From: Streptomyces sp. NBC_00376
GTDB lineage: Bacteria; Actinomycetota; Actinomycetes; Streptomycetales; Streptomycetaceae
DNA length: 64,000 nucleotides
NCBI RefSeq assembly: GCF_036077095.1
Contig: NZ_CP107960.1
Span: 8,308,001-8,372,000 of the forward strand
Reading direction: 5' to 3'
The notes beneath the pieces are model-generated. The model did no database searches. It was given only the letters and a program-made list of their open reading frames with translations, and had not been told where the DNA came from. The number at the start of each line of letters is the position of its first letter. Within the stretch, counting starts at the first letter, position 1. This document shows, piece by piece, positions 15,904 through 24,646 of the stretch. A program made the translations under genes and the position numbers.

Positions 15904-16881
15904 ATGGGACTGATGGGACTGTCGACGGCATTCACGGAAATGATCGGTGTGGAGCTTCCGATCGCGCTGGCCCCGATGGGCGGGTCGGCCGGTGGAGCTC
16001 TGGCGGGGGCGGTATCGCGCGGCGGCGGGTTCGGACTGCTGGGCAGCGGGAACGGCGATCAGGACTGGTTGGCCCGCGAGCTTCCTGTCCTGGTCGACGA
16101 GGCCGCCGGGAAGCCGTGGGGCATAGGATTCCAGGCGTGGGCGATCGACGTCGCAGTGGTGGCCCGAGCGCTGGAACACGGGCCGGCTGCGGTGATGTTG
16201 TCCTTCGGTGATCCGAGTCCGTTCGTGGAGCACATCCGCAGCGCGGGCGCGGTGCTGATCATTCAGGCCACCGACATGGAGGAGGCCCGGAGGGCGGTGG
16301 ACCTGGGCGCCGATGTGATCGTGGCGCAGGGCACCGAATCCGGCGGACACGGAGCCCGGAACGGGCGCTCCACACTGCCGTTCGTCCCCGCCGTGGTGGA
16401 CCTGGCGGCGCCGGTGCCGGTACTGGCGGCAGGTGGGATCGCCGACGGGCGCGGTGTGGCCGCCGCGCTGGCGCTGGGGGCCGAGGGAGCGCTGATCGGC
16501 ACCCGCTTCCAAGCCACGACCGAGGCCCTGATCGCTCCAGGGACCGCCCAGGCGATCGTTGAGGGACGCGGGGAGGACACCGAGCGCAACAGGGTGCTGG
16601 ACATTGCCCGCAGCTCGCGGTGGCCGTCGAAGTACACCGCCCGCACTCTCGGCCACCCCTACCTCGACGCATGGCGGGGCCGGGAGGACGAGCTCGCGGC
16701 TGCCCCGCATGCCCAACAGGCGTACCAGGAAGCCGTGGTCCGAGGCGAGATCCCCCCGTTGCCCCGGTGGGCGAGCGAGGCCATCGACCTCATCGACGAC
16801 CTGCCGTCCGCGTTCGACCTGGTCGGCACCCTGGCCGCACAGGCCGAGCAAGCACTGTCCCGGGCAGGCAGGCGCGGCTGA
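15904..16881 (+). CDS. Nitronate monooxygenase-family FMN enzyme
   Basis: About 325 residues, a TIM-barrel FMN protein of the nitronate monooxygenase/2-nitropropane dioxygenase family. Diagnostic segments are IALAPMGGSAGGALAGAVSR near the N-terminus, VIVAQGTESGGHGARNG (flavin/nitronate site with the conserved His), VLAAGGIADGRGVAAALALG (phosphate loop) and ALIGTRFQATTEA. It oxidises nitronates, detoxifying propionate-3-nitronate or similar compounds, or it may be an enoyl reductase-like relative. GTG 15889 is also in frame, but ATG 15904 has GAGG 9 bases ahead. No partner gene is adjacent. Confidence 0.88.
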   Translation: MGLMGLSTAFTEMIGVELPIALAPMGGSAGGALAGAVSRGGGFGLLGSGNGDQDWLARELPVLVDEAAGKPWGIGFQAWAIDVAVVARALEHGPAAVMLSFGDPSPFVEHIRSAGAVLIIQATDMEEARRAVDLGADVIVAQGTESGGHGARNGRSTLPFVPAVVDLAAPVPVLAAGGIADGRGVAAALALGAEGALIGTRFQATTEALIAPGTAQAIVEGRGEDTERNRVLDIARSSRWPSKYTARTLGHPYLDAWRGREDELAAAPHAQQAYQEAVVRGEIPPLPRWASEAIDLIDDLPSAFDLVGTLAAQAEQALSRAGRRG

Positions 16882-17027
16882 GCGGGGCGTTCTGGGACTG
16901 GCGGTTCGGGGGCACCATGAGACATGGATGCTGTTGCTGACCACGCGGGGGCCAGGCCGCCTTGTGCCTCGTGCTCCGGCGGCCGTCAGTACAACATCGC
17001 GCAGTTGGTCGACTACCGTGTCGGAGC

Positions 17028-17672
17028 ATGAGTGTGAGCGGATGGTTGGCAGATACCCGGAGTTCGTACGACACAGTCGCGGTCAGCTACGCGGACCAAC
17101 TGCGCGAGGCCATCGCAGGAGAGCCGTACCTCCGGGCGGCACTGGCGTTGTTCGCCGACATGGTTCATGCAGCCGGCGGCGGGCCGGTGGCGGACGTGGG
17201 CTGCGGACCCGGGCATGTCACCGCTCACCTGCATGAGCTGGGTGTGGACGCATTCGGGATCGACCTGTCGCCCGGGATGATCGACGTGGCCCGGAGCGAC
17301 CACCCCGACCTGCGGTTCGAGGTGGGAACGATGACGGACCTCCCCCTCGCCGACGCCTCCGTCACCGCTCTGCTCGCCTTCTGGTCATTGATCCATGTTC
17401 CCGACGACGAGATCCCTGCGGTCCTCGGCCATTTCCGACGGGTCGTGCGCCCCGGTGGACCGCTGCTGCTCGGCTTTCACGTAGGCGACGAGTCGCGACT
17501 GAAGACCCAGGGTTACGGCGGCCACCCGATGCACGTTCACGTCCATCGACGGCAGCCTGCCCGGATGACGGACTGGCTGCGCGATGCAGGATTCACCGTC
17601 GAGGCCCAATGGCTGCTCGATCTCGACGAGAGCCGGCCAGGAGCTGTCCTCTTTGCACGTCGCCGGTCCTGA
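17028..17672 (+). CDS. Class I SAM-dependent methyltransferase
   Basis: 214 residues from ATG 17028. SAM motif I is VADVGCGPGHVTAHL, followed by FGIDLSPGMIDVAR, FEVGTMTDLPLADASV and a strand VRPGGPLLLGFHVG. This pattern is the methyltransf_11/25 group, similar to ubiquinone/menaquinone-type enzymes, but no substrate is implied. The C-terminal half has a His-rich HVHVHRRQPARM segment. The frame extends 22 codons upstream, but the conserved WLADTRSSYDTVA region begins just after 17028. It is convergent with the HEAT-like gene. Confidence 0.86.
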   Translation: MSVSGWLADTRSSYDTVAVSYADQLREAIAGEPYLRAALALFADMVHAAGGGPVADVGCGPGHVTAHLHELGVDAFGIDLSPGMIDVARSDHPDLRFEVGTMTDLPLADASVTALLAFWSLIHVPDDEIPAVLGHFRRVVRPGGPLLLGFHVGDESRLKTQGYGGHPMHVHVHRRQPARMTDWLRDAGFTVEAQWLLDLDESRPGAVLFARRRS

Positions 17673-17720
17673 GGGCTGCTCCGTTACCCGCCACCGGACG
17701 GACCCCGGGTTCGTGCACGG

Positions 17721-18104
17721 TCATCCGCCGAGTGCGGCCGCCGCATTGCGTACCGACGGATCCGGGTCGTCCTGACGCAGGTGCCGCAGCCGGGCGGTGT
17801 AGTGCTCATGCTGCTCCGCGTCCAGCGGTGCGCCGGAGAGCGCTGCCGCGGCCCAGGCCCGGTCCGGTTCGCCGAGGTGTCTGTTCGTCATGGCTCGTTC
17901 CAGCGCGTCGGACACCTCGGCCGATGCGATGCCGATGTCGGCCAGGAGCTTCGCCCAGAGCCATCTGTCGGGCGAACGCGAACCGTCCAGACGCGCCAGC
18001 ACGGCGGGAACGGCGAGCGCACCGAGTGCCCGGAGCGACTCCACCGCCGGCTCGGAGGGCAACGGCGAATTGTGTGACTCGACGATGGCGACGAGCTCGT
18101 TCAC
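17721..18104 (-). CDS. Small HEAT-repeat-like helical protein
   Basis: 127 residues from GTG 18104, which overlaps the TGA of the upstream DUF4303 gene (GTGA), so translation is coupled. The sequence is almost entirely helical. It ends LRHLRQDDPDPSVRNAAAAL, and an LGALAVPAVLARL helix pair occurs earlier, as in HEAT/PBS-lyase repeats that act as protein-binding scaffolds. No catalytic residues are seen. Coupling to the DUF4303 protein suggests the two work together, but the role is unknown. Confidence 0.65.
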   Translation of the reverse strand: MNELVAIVESHNSPLPSEPAVESLRALGALAVPAVLARLDGSRSPDRWLWAKLLADIGIASAEVSDALERAMTNRHLGEPDRAWAAAALSGAPLDAEQHEHYTARLRHLRQDDPDPSVRNAAAALGG

Positions 18105-18667
18105 CCGCTGTTCCGGAGGCACGCGGCCAGTCGGTCCGCCTCGCACAGTTCGGCGTCCAGCTCGGGGAAATGCTGACGTACCTGCGCCCGGGTCGGACTC
18201 AAGGGTATGAGCTCCCACGCCTCGTCCATCGCGACGACGAGAAAATCCTTGCCCACCACCCCGTCGGCCACCAACTGCTTCCGCGCTGCCGTGCAGGCCT
18301 TGGTGGCGGTACGCAAGTAGCGCTGGTGGACCGATTCCCAGTGCCGGCCGTCCCCGGCCGTCGCGGCTGCCTCCAGCCGGGAGGCCCACTCCTCCTCGGC
18401 CGCTCCCGGGTCGAGTTGCCATGGCCAGTCCGCCGGGCTCCACCGCAAGGCCTGAGCATCGAGCGGGCCGGACGCCGCCGCTGCGAGTCTCTCCTCGCTC
18501 GCCACGCCGACGAGCGTCCAGGCGATGGTGCCGCCGGACTCGGCGTAGAACTCATGGACAGCCGCGCCGTAGATGTGCTCGTCGGGATGCTCGGCACACA
18601 TACGGAGGACGAAGCCGACGACTTGTTCTCGTATCGCCGCTTCGAGCCCGGCCCAGTCAAAACGCAT
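18101..18667 (-). CDS. DUF4303-like protein
   Basis: 188 residues starting MRFDWAGLEAAIREQVVGFV. The features IYGAAVHEFYAESGGTIAWT, AADWPWQLDP-type Trp-rich middle and FLVVAMDEAWELIPLS are what I associate with DUF4303, a family often found beside SUKH-type proteins and toxin-immunity genes. It is soluble with no motif for catalysis. It is the first gene of a two-gene unit with the HEAT-like protein. The family call is by pattern memory and moderately sure. Confidence 0.65.
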   Translation of the reverse strand: MRFDWAGLEAAIREQVVGFVLRMCAEHPDEHIYGAAVHEFYAESGGTIAWTLVGVASEERLAAAASGPLDAQALRWSPADWPWQLDPGAAEEEWASRLEAAATAGDGRHWESVHQRYLRTATKACTAARKQLVADGVVGKDFLVVAMDEAWELIPLSPTRAQVRQHFPELDAELCEADRLAACLRNSG

Positions 18668-18859
18668 CCGTGGACCCTACCAGGGGTGGTGAAGGCATCG
18701 GCCGGTGTGTGCCGTCCTCGGCGCGACAGCGGCGACAGTTTCGGACCGGCCGAGTGCGAGCGACACTTCCGGCGGAATGTGATCCGCCCCGGCGGCCCGG
18801 AGCCGGACACCGAGTTCTCCTCCGGCGTACTCCGGTACGTGGCCCCGTGCCGCCGACGG

Positions 18860-20404
18860 TCACCTCCAGCGCCCCGCTTGCCCGGCCCGCCCGTCGCTTC
18901 GCGGCAGGCGGCTCAGAGCGAGGCCCAGGAACACCACCACGTACGCACACAACACGGCGATCCCGGCCCACCACGGAAGCGGGAAGTATCCGGTGGAAGG
19001 TACGAAGTGGGCGGTGACCTGCGGATACTCGACGAGGGTCTGCTGGGTGGCGAAGCCGGCGGCCGGAGTGACCCGCAACAGCCACCGCGAGAGACCGTCG
19101 GCCAGCAGCGGGACGGAGGTCACGGCGTACGGGACCACGATCGCCAGTACGGCGGCGAGGACCGCGAGCCAGATGCGGCGAAGGAGGGCGCCGAGCGCGA
19201 GCGCGAGCACGGCGGCGAGGGCGAGCACAGCGGCGGTCCCGACGACCACCCGCACGCCGGTGAGCGAGGACACCGCGATGACGGTGGTCCCGTACTCGCG
19301 CAGAATCGCCGTGCCGACCGGGATCACGATCCCCACGGCCAGGAGACCGGTCACGAACGTGACGGCTCCGACGACGGCCGCCTTCGCAGCGAGCCCCCGG
19401 CGGGTGACCGGGGCACCGCGCGCGGGCTCGCTGCGGGACCCGGACGCGACGAACCGCACGGCGACCACGACCACGATGAGCAGCCCAGGGGCCAGACCGC
19501 CGAGGGTACGTTCCACCGGGCGGTCACCTCCCTCGGTATCTCCCGGCCCGATGTCGCCGGTGCCGGTGACGGTGATCGTGCCGCCGTCCACCACCGCCCC
19601 GGATGCCTTGTGGTACTTCTCCCAGTCGGTCCGGTTCATTTCCCCGACGGCGTCGGAGCGCCAGCCCCCGGCGGAGGAGGGCACGTTGCTGAGAACGACG
19701 TTGTCGAAGGCACCGCCGGCCTGAGTGAAACGCACCTCTTCCGTGGCGCCGCCGAGGCCGACGGGCCGCAGTGTCAGATCTCCGGGAGAGGTGGCGAAGA
19801 GGCCGACCTGCGCGGTCCTGGGCAGACCGGACAGCTGCGCCGTGCCGACCTTCGCCCACCGCCGGCCGTCGGCGGACTCGTAGCCGGTGACGGAGTCGCC
19901 CGACCGTGTCAGCCGCAGCCACCGGGGCGACTCGGCCGAGACCCCGCCGGGGCTGCCTGCGATGTCATGTCGGTAGTCGTACTGCATCCGCACGCCGTGG
20001 CTGCCGGTGAGCATCAACGCCGCGTACGACGACCCCCGGCGGATCCCGTCCTTGATGATGATCCCGGCCTTCGCCCACGGCACCAGGCCCGGGACGATCC
20101 GGTCATGGTCCGGCGGCGGATAGGTGATCGTGCCCGTCATGGATGTCATGCGGACCGTGATGCTGCCGTTCTCGCCCAGATCGCGATGCAGGAAGGAGAA
20201 CTGGTCGTTGACGTGTGAGCCGTCCGGCCCGGTCGGTCCGGCCGGGCACGGGCCGTCGCAGGACGTGTGGTTGCCGAACGCGGGGAGCAGACCGAGGGCG
20301 ACGACGACCAGAGCCGCGGCCGCCATCGCGATCAGCCGGCCAGGACGCCGGAACCTGATCCACTCCTGTCGAACCTGTCGAAGTAGTTCGTTGGTCGTGA
20401 GCAT
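18860..20404 (-). CDS. ABC-2-type permease with large extracytoplasmic domain
   Basis: 514 residues. One membrane helix lies at about 24-43, then about 250 outside residues with a jelly-roll-like pattern (WAKAGIIIKDGIRRGSSYAA, GLFATSPGDLTLRP) resembling DUF1349/laminin-G-like domains. Five more helices follow (about 300-320, 340-365, 380-405, 408-432, 480-500). Such proteins normally serve as the membrane half of an ABC exporter, with the ATPase gene next door, but none is present on either side. It is divergent from a histidine kinase gene 124 bases away, which may control it. Confidence 0.7.
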   Translation of the reverse strand: MLTTNELLRQVRQEWIRFRRPGRLIAMAAAALVVVALGLLPAFGNHTSCDGPCPAGPTGPDGSHVNDQFSFLHRDLGENGSITVRMTSMTGTITYPPPDHDRIVPGLVPWAKAGIIIKDGIRRGSSYAALMLTGSHGVRMQYDYRHDIAGSPGGVSAESPRWLRLTRSGDSVTGYESADGRRWAKVGTAQLSGLPRTAQVGLFATSPGDLTLRPVGLGGATEEVRFTQAGGAFDNVVLSNVPSSAGGWRSDAVGEMNRTDWEKYHKASGAVVDGGTITVTGTGDIGPGDTEGGDRPVERTLGGLAPGLLIVVVVAVRFVASGSRSEPARGAPVTRRGLAAKAAVVGAVTFVTGLLAVGIVIPVGTAILREYGTTVIAVSSLTGVRVVVGTAAVLALAAVLALALGALLRRIWLAVLAAVLAIVVPYAVTSVPLLADGLSRWLLRVTPAAGFATQQTLVEYPQVTAHFVPSTGYFPLPWWAGIAVLCAYVVVFLGLALSRLPRSDGRAGQAGRWR

Positions 20405-20528
20405 GGCATCGGTTCTACGGTTCGGCCCATGACATGGTCCGAACCGCCTCTGTCATCCCGCTGTTAGGTGCCGTGGGGCAGTCTGGGTCCGGCTGCCGGA
20501 CCCGCAGCGGTATGAGGAGGAAGAGAAC

Positions 20529-21701
20529 GTGGGAAAGCCATGGAGCTGGACCGTCGGACGGCGATTCACGATCCTGTACGCGGCGGGGTTCCTCGGGTCC
20601 GGAATCGTGCTGCTCGCCCTGACGTACCTGATGTCCGGTGGCCGGGTGTCCAGCGCCGCTCCTGAACAGCCCCCGGCCGGCCCGTCAGACCTCGCCGCCG
20701 CCGAACAGCAGATCCAGGATCTGGCGCGGCGACTCGCGGACGTGCACGCGCAGCAGAGCCACCGGTTGCTGGCCGGCTCGCTGATCGCGCTGCTGGTGAT
20801 GGCGGGCGTTTCTCTCCTGCTCGGCCGAATCCTGGCCGGCCGTGTCCTGCGACCGTTGCGGCTGATCACCGCGGCGACACGGCGGATCACCGCGGAGAAC
20901 CTGCATCAGCGCCTTGCCGTGGCCGGGCCCGTCGACGAGGTCAAGGAGCTGGCAGACACGGTCGACGGCCTTCTGGAGCGACTCGAAGCCTCATTCGTCG
21001 CGCAGCGCCGGTTCGTCGGCAACGCCTCGCACGAACTGCGCACGCCACTGGCGACGATGCGGGCTTCGCTGGATGTCGCCGCCGCCAAACCCGAGCCCGC
21101 GGCGCAGACCGTCGCGCTCGTGGGCCGGCTTCGGACCGAACTCGACCGGGTGGACCACCTGCTGGACGGTTTCCTCGTCCTCGCCCGGGCCCGACACGGC
21201 ACCCTCGCCGACCGGACCCCCGTATCGCTGGGCGAGTTGGCGCGGGGGGCGCTGACCGGACGAGCCGGAGACATCACCGCGAAGAAGCTGACCGTCGATG
21301 ACGACACCGTCGGGCGGGACGCCTGGACACGGGGCAGTCAGGCACTGCTGTCCCGGATGGTGGAGAACATCGTCGACAACGCGATCGTGCACAACGAGCA
21401 GCGCGGCTGGATCCGGGTTGCCACCGAACGCGACGACACCGGGGCACACTTCGTCGTCGAGACCGGTGGGCGCGTTCTCGACCAGACCCAGGTGGACCGG
21501 CTGACGCAGCCGTTCGAGCGTCTCGGCGCCGACCGGACGGGACCGGAGTGCAGTTCCGGGCTGGGACTCTCGATCGTCGCAGCGATCGTCGCGGCGCACG
21601 GCGGCCGTCTCACCCTGCTGGCCCGGCCGGAGGGCGGCCTGCGTGTCGCGGCGGCGATGCCGACGGCGGTCGGTTTCCGGAGAGGAGAAGTGAAGCGGTG
21701 A
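20529..21701 (+). CDS. Two-component sensor histidine kinase
   Basis: 390 residues with a GTG start. Membrane helices at about 12-35 and 80-100 bracket a short external loop. They are followed by a HAMP segment (GRVLRPLRLITAATRRITAE), the HisKA box NASHELRTPLATMRASLD with the phospho-His near residue 166, and the ATPase region with N box MVENIVDNAIVHNEQ and G box SSGLGLSIVAAIVAAHGG. All kinase motifs look intact. Its TGA overlaps the start of the response regulator (GTGA at 21698), with the kinase gene first, the reverse of the common order. The signal is unknown; the divergent ABC permease is a likely target. Confidence 0.92.
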   Translation: MGKPWSWTVGRRFTILYAAGFLGSGIVLLALTYLMSGGRVSSAAPEQPPAGPSDLAAAEQQIQDLARRLADVHAQQSHRLLAGSLIALLVMAGVSLLLGRILAGRVLRPLRLITAATRRITAENLHQRLAVAGPVDEVKELADTVDGLLERLEASFVAQRRFVGNASHELRTPLATMRASLDVAAAKPEPAAQTVALVGRLRTELDRVDHLLDGFLVLARARHGTLADRTPVSLGELARGALTGRAGDITAKKLTVDDDTVGRDAWTRGSQALLSRMVENIVDNAIVHNEQRGWIRVATERDDTGAHFVVETGGRVLDQTQVDRLTQPFERLGADRTGPECSSGLGLSIVAAIVAAHGGRLTLLARPEGGLRVAAAMPTAVGFRRGEVKR

Positions 21702-22369
21702 GAGTTCTGGTCGTGGAGGACGCGAGGTCGCTCGCCGAGGTCGTGGCCGAGGGACTGCGGGACCAGGGAATGGCCGTCGACGTCGCGCACGACGGCTTGG
21801 CCGCCGCTGCCAGGCTCGACGTGAACGCGTACGACGTCGTGGTCCTCGACCGTGACCTGCCCGGGATCCACGGCGACACGCTCTGCCAGATGATCACCGA
21901 GCGGAACGACCGCCCGATGGTCCTGATGCTGACCGCGGCCGGTGCACCCGGCGACCGGGTCAGCGGCCTCACCCTCGGCGCCGACGACTACCTCGCCAAG
22001 CCCTTCCACTTCCCGGAGCTGATCCTGCGCATCCACTCCCTCGCCCGCCGCAGACCGGCCGCCCGGTCGCGCACGCTACGTGCCGCCGGCCTCGAACTCG
22101 ACCCGGTACGCCGCACCGCCCTCCGCGACGGCCGTCCGCTTGAGCTGTCGGTCAAGGAGTTCGCCGTCCTGGAGGCCCTGCTGCGCGCCGCCCCCGGTTT
22201 CCTGAGCGCCGAGGGCCTCCTGGAACAGGTGTGGGACGAGAACGCCGACCCGTTCACCAACACCGTGACCGTCACCATCGGCCGACTGCGCCGCAAGCTG
22301 GGCGGCCCGCCCGTCATCACGACCACACCCGGGGTCGGCTATCGCATCGCCGGCGCTCCGGCCCCCTGA
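21698..22369 (+). CDS. OmpR/PhoB-family response regulator
   Basis: 223 residues: an N-terminal receiver with the acidic pair VVED, the phospho-acceptor in YDVVVLDRDLPG (near residue 50), a Thr/Ala switch (LMLTAAG) and the Lys in DYLAKPF, then a C-terminal winged helix (LELSVKEFAVLEALLRAAPG, TVTVTIGRLRRKLGG, TTPGVGYRI). Everything needed for phosphorelay and DNA binding is present. The GTG start overlaps the kinase stop, so the pair is coupled. A target operator could not be identified. Confidence 0.93.
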   Translation: MRVLVVEDARSLAEVVAEGLRDQGMAVDVAHDGLAAAARLDVNAYDVVVLDRDLPGIHGDTLCQMITERNDRPMVLMLTAAGAPGDRVSGLTLGADDYLAKPFHFPELILRIHSLARRRPAARSRTLRAAGLELDPVRRTALRDGRPLELSVKEFAVLEALLRAAPGFLSAEGLLEQVWDENADPFTNTVTVTIGRLRRKLGGPPVITTTPGVGYRIAGAPAP

Positions 22370-22551
22370 CACGACAAGGCGGGATCTGCCACTGCGCGGC
22401 GACGTGTGGATCCCCGGCACGACCGGGCGCCACCGACAGTGATCGGACGGATCGGTGCAGGATGAATCAAGCCGACCGCACGGCTTTCACCTGCTGATAC
22501 CGCGCGCACCCCACCGCTCCGGGGTCGATACCGGTGGGAGGAGGGGTAACG

Positions 22552-22629
22552 ATGGAAAGGCAATCCGATTCACGCACTTCGATGCGAGAACGCGCATCTG
22601 CTCGATGGCGGAGGCGGCAGTCCAACTGA
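22552..22629 (+). CDS. Possible 25-residue leader peptide ahead of DoxX
   Basis: An ATG with a very strong GGGAGGAGGGG site 4-8 bases ahead opens 25 Arg/Ser-rich codons (MERQSDSRTSMRERASARWR...) ending 37 bases before the DoxX start. It could be a small leader ORF that tunes translation of DoxX, or chance. No similarity was recognised. Confidence 0.3.
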   Translation: MERQSDSRTSMRERASARWRRRQSN

Positions 22630-22666
22630 ATCTCCGCGGCAATGCGGAGCGAAGAGGGAGTCCGCG

Positions 22667-23218
22667 ATGAAGTTCATCGATGAGAAGCTGCGTGCCCCGC
22701 CCCAGCAGGCGGCCCGCGTTCCGGCAGGGACCGTGGTCTCCGCCGGTGACTGCGGTCTGCTCCTTGTCAGGATCACCTTCGGCCTCCTCATGGCCGGGCA
22801 CGGATCACAGAAGCTCTTCGGAATATTCGGTGGTGAAGGTCTCGACGCAGCGGGCAGGGGTTTCGCCGCTCTGGGATACCGCCCAGGAGTGGTCTATGCC
22901 GCCATCGGCGGCGGTTCCGAGTTCCTGGGCGGGCTGGGCCTGGCGCTGGGACTGTTCACCCCACTGGCATCGGCTGCCCTGATCGGCGTGATGATCAATG
23001 CCATGGCGACCGTCACCGCGGCACATGGCCTGTGGGAGACGGAAGGCGGCGTCGAGTACAACGTGTGCATCGCGGTCGTGGCACTGGCCGTCGCCGCCAT
23101 CGGTCCCGGCAGGTTCGCCCTCGACAGACCGTTCCGCTGGGGGAGGGGCGGCTGGCCGGAAGCCGCTTTCGCGCTGTTCGTGGGTGGCATCGGCGCCGCC
23201 ATCGTGCTGAACCTTTGA
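22667..23218 (+). CDS. DoxX-family membrane protein
   Basis: 183 residues with four hydrophobic helices in the DoxX pattern: LLLVRITFGLLMAGHGSQKL with the family's HGxQKL, a GFAALGYRPGVVYAAIGGGS loop, GGLGLALGLFTPLASAALIG and a C-terminal LFVGGIGAAIVLNL. DoxX proteins sit in the cytoplasmic membrane. In mycobacteria one partners superoxide dismutase and a rhodanese in redox defence, but such partners are absent here. The ATG at 22667 has GAGGGAG about 9 bases ahead. The gene follows a small ORF with its own strong ribosome site. Confidence 0.88.
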   Translation: MKFIDEKLRAPPQQAARVPAGTVVSAGDCGLLLVRITFGLLMAGHGSQKLFGIFGGEGLDAAGRGFAALGYRPGVVYAAIGGGSEFLGGLGLALGLFTPLASAALIGVMINAMATVTAAHGLWETEGGVEYNVCIAVVALAVAAIGPGRFALDRPFRWGRGGWPEAAFALFVGGIGAAIVLNL

Positions 23219-23304
23219 ACGCGGATACGCACTTGGACGGATTCGGACGGCTGTTGTGTCTGCCGTCGACGTCAGGGATGTGGCCACTCCGCGTGACGAC
23301 GGAA

Positions 23305-23393
23305 GGCGGGATGGGGCTGACCGGATTCGAACCGGCGTCCTCCCACACGCGGTGAAGGCGCGACGACCTCTGCGCTACGAGCCCTATCCCGCC
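23305..23393 (-). ncRNA. tRNA-like element with extended acceptor stem
   Basis: On the minus strand, 23384 to 23312 gives a 73-base cloverleaf-like shape. The T arm GCCGG-TTCGAAT-CCGGT is perfect, the D arm is GCGC with a 10-base loop, and the acceptor ends are GGGCT/AGCCC. The anticodon arm is abnormal: CCTTC/GGAGG closes a 10-base loop with no U33-anticodon pattern. Flanking GGCGGGAT (5') and ATCCCGCC (3') are exact complements, so the acceptor helix extends to 14 positions with one A-C mismatch. It may be a degenerate tRNA or a tRNA-mimic RNA. No CCA is encoded. Confidence 0.5.
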
Positions 23394-23464
23394 AGTGATC
23401 ATACAAGCAACTCGCACTCCGCCGCCCCCGGATCAGCGAGGACGGCGGAGAGACACGGCAGGGT

Positions 23465-24646
23465 TCAGCGCCAGGGCAGGTTCCGCCACGGGCTGCCCTC
23501 GCTCTCCGTCAGCAGACGGTGCGCCGTGACACTGCTCCGGTAGTAGTGGCCGTATTCCTCGCCGTCGAACCGCAGTACACGGCCCAGCGTGTATCCCGCG
23601 GAGAACTCCTCCCACGATCGGTAGGCCGGTCTGCTCAGCGCACCGGCGTGCACGATGGCCTGCTCCGCCTCGTGCGGGGCGCAGAAACGGGCGGACAGCC
23701 CCCACCTGGCCAGGTTCACGGCACGCCCGTAGTCGTAGGCGACCGTGGTGCTGACCCGGCCGTCCGGCGGCAGCAGCCCGTCGGCGCGGAACCGGGCCTC
23801 GTACCTGACGATGCGCCTTACCAACTCCTCGATGTCCTTGACCGTGCCGTGGCCCGCCCCGATGTCCTGGGCGTGCCCGGCGGCCGTCTCGCGCCACAGC
23901 TCCACGGTGGGCTGCTCGCCGAGCCCGGCCCAGAGCTGTTCACGTACCCGGAGTACGAAATCGGGTTCGGGCGGACTGTTGCGCGCGTCCAGCAGCAAGT
24001 CCAACTGCTCCCGCCAGCCGGTCGGTTCGGTGATGCCCCATGCGTCGCGGAGCAGCTCCAGCTCGCGCGAGTAGTCGTGGTACGCGGTGCCCACCTCGTT
24101 CCAGGGCACACCGTTGCCGACCGCCAGATGCACCCCGCACGCCAGTCCGTAGGCCAGAGGGCCGTGCAGTGCCCCGTGCCGCAAGGCGATCAGCCGGTCG
24201 TTCCTGGGACGGTCGTTCTCCGCGTGGTAGCGCATCCACATCGCACGGTGCGCGGGCGTGGCCGGGAAGACCGACTGGGCGGGAGTGCCGGCGTTGACGG
24301 AGAGCAGCTGGTACGGGTCGTGCCAGTCGGACTCCGCCACCCACTTGAGGGAGACGGCGTGGAACACCCACTCCGGATGCCAGGGCGGCAGCATCCCCCG
24401 GGTGAGCACCGGACGGCAGCGTCGTCCGCCCTGGTCCCGGTACGAGCGCCAGGTGACCATGTCGGGAGCCGCGTCCACCTCGGCCTTCGGCGCGACGATG
24501 AACAGCTCCTCGCCGGCCAGCACACGCAGTTGGGCCTCCGTGTCACCGCGTACGCCCGCTTCGTGCAACAGGTGCTCGGTTGTCGAGGGCGGGATCCAGG
24601 GGGCGCCGAGGGCAGGGAAGCCGGGGTGAGGGGGCAGCGGATTCAT
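23465..24646 (-). CDS. SseB-like N-domain plus DUF1266 protein (copy 2)
   Basis: About 393 residues. Residues 10-120 resemble the SseB N-terminal domain (LLHEAGVRGDTEAQLRVLAG, FIVAPKAE, PPWHPEWVFHAVS). The C-terminal half matches DUF1266: WGITEPTGWREQLDLLLDAR, then YDYGRAVNLARWGLSARFCA, RSWEEFSAGYTLGRVL and a final SPWRNLPW. It is paralogous to the upstream gene along its whole length. ATG 24646 overlaps the upstream TGA (ATGA); another ATG two codons earlier is possible. It is soluble, and function is unknown, though DUF1266 proteins recur near Ser/Thr kinases and secretion-related genes in actinomycetes. Confidence 0.7.
   Translation of the reverse strand: MNPLPPHPGFPALGAPWIPPSTTEHLLHEAGVRGDTEAQLRVLAGEELFIVAPKAEVDAAPDMVTWRSYRDQGGRRCRPVLTRGMLPPWHPEWVFHAVSLKWVAESDWHDPYQLLSVNAGTPAQSVFPATPAHRAMWMRYHAENDRPRNDRLIALRHGALHGPLAYGLACGVHLAVGNGVPWNEVGTAYHDYSRELELLRDAWGITEPTGWREQLDLLLDARNSPPEPDFVLRVREQLWAGLGEQPTVELWRETAAGHAQDIGAGHGTVKDIEELVRRIVRYEARFRADGLLPPDGRVSTTVAYDYGRAVNLARWGLSARFCAPHEAEQAIVHAGALSRPAYRSWEEFSAGYTLGRVLRFDGEEYGHYYRSSVTAHRLLTESEGSPWRNLPWR

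Noticed and set aside
17609..20218. 870-codon rightward frame across the HEAT, DUF4303 and permease genes
   Set aside because: It runs antisense to three recognisable genes and changes composition with each, so it is a shadow.
23305..23393. Attachment site for an integrated island at the tRNA-like element
   Set aside because: No integrase gene lies nearby and no second copy of the 3' end sequence was noticed in the window, so an att role is unsupported.
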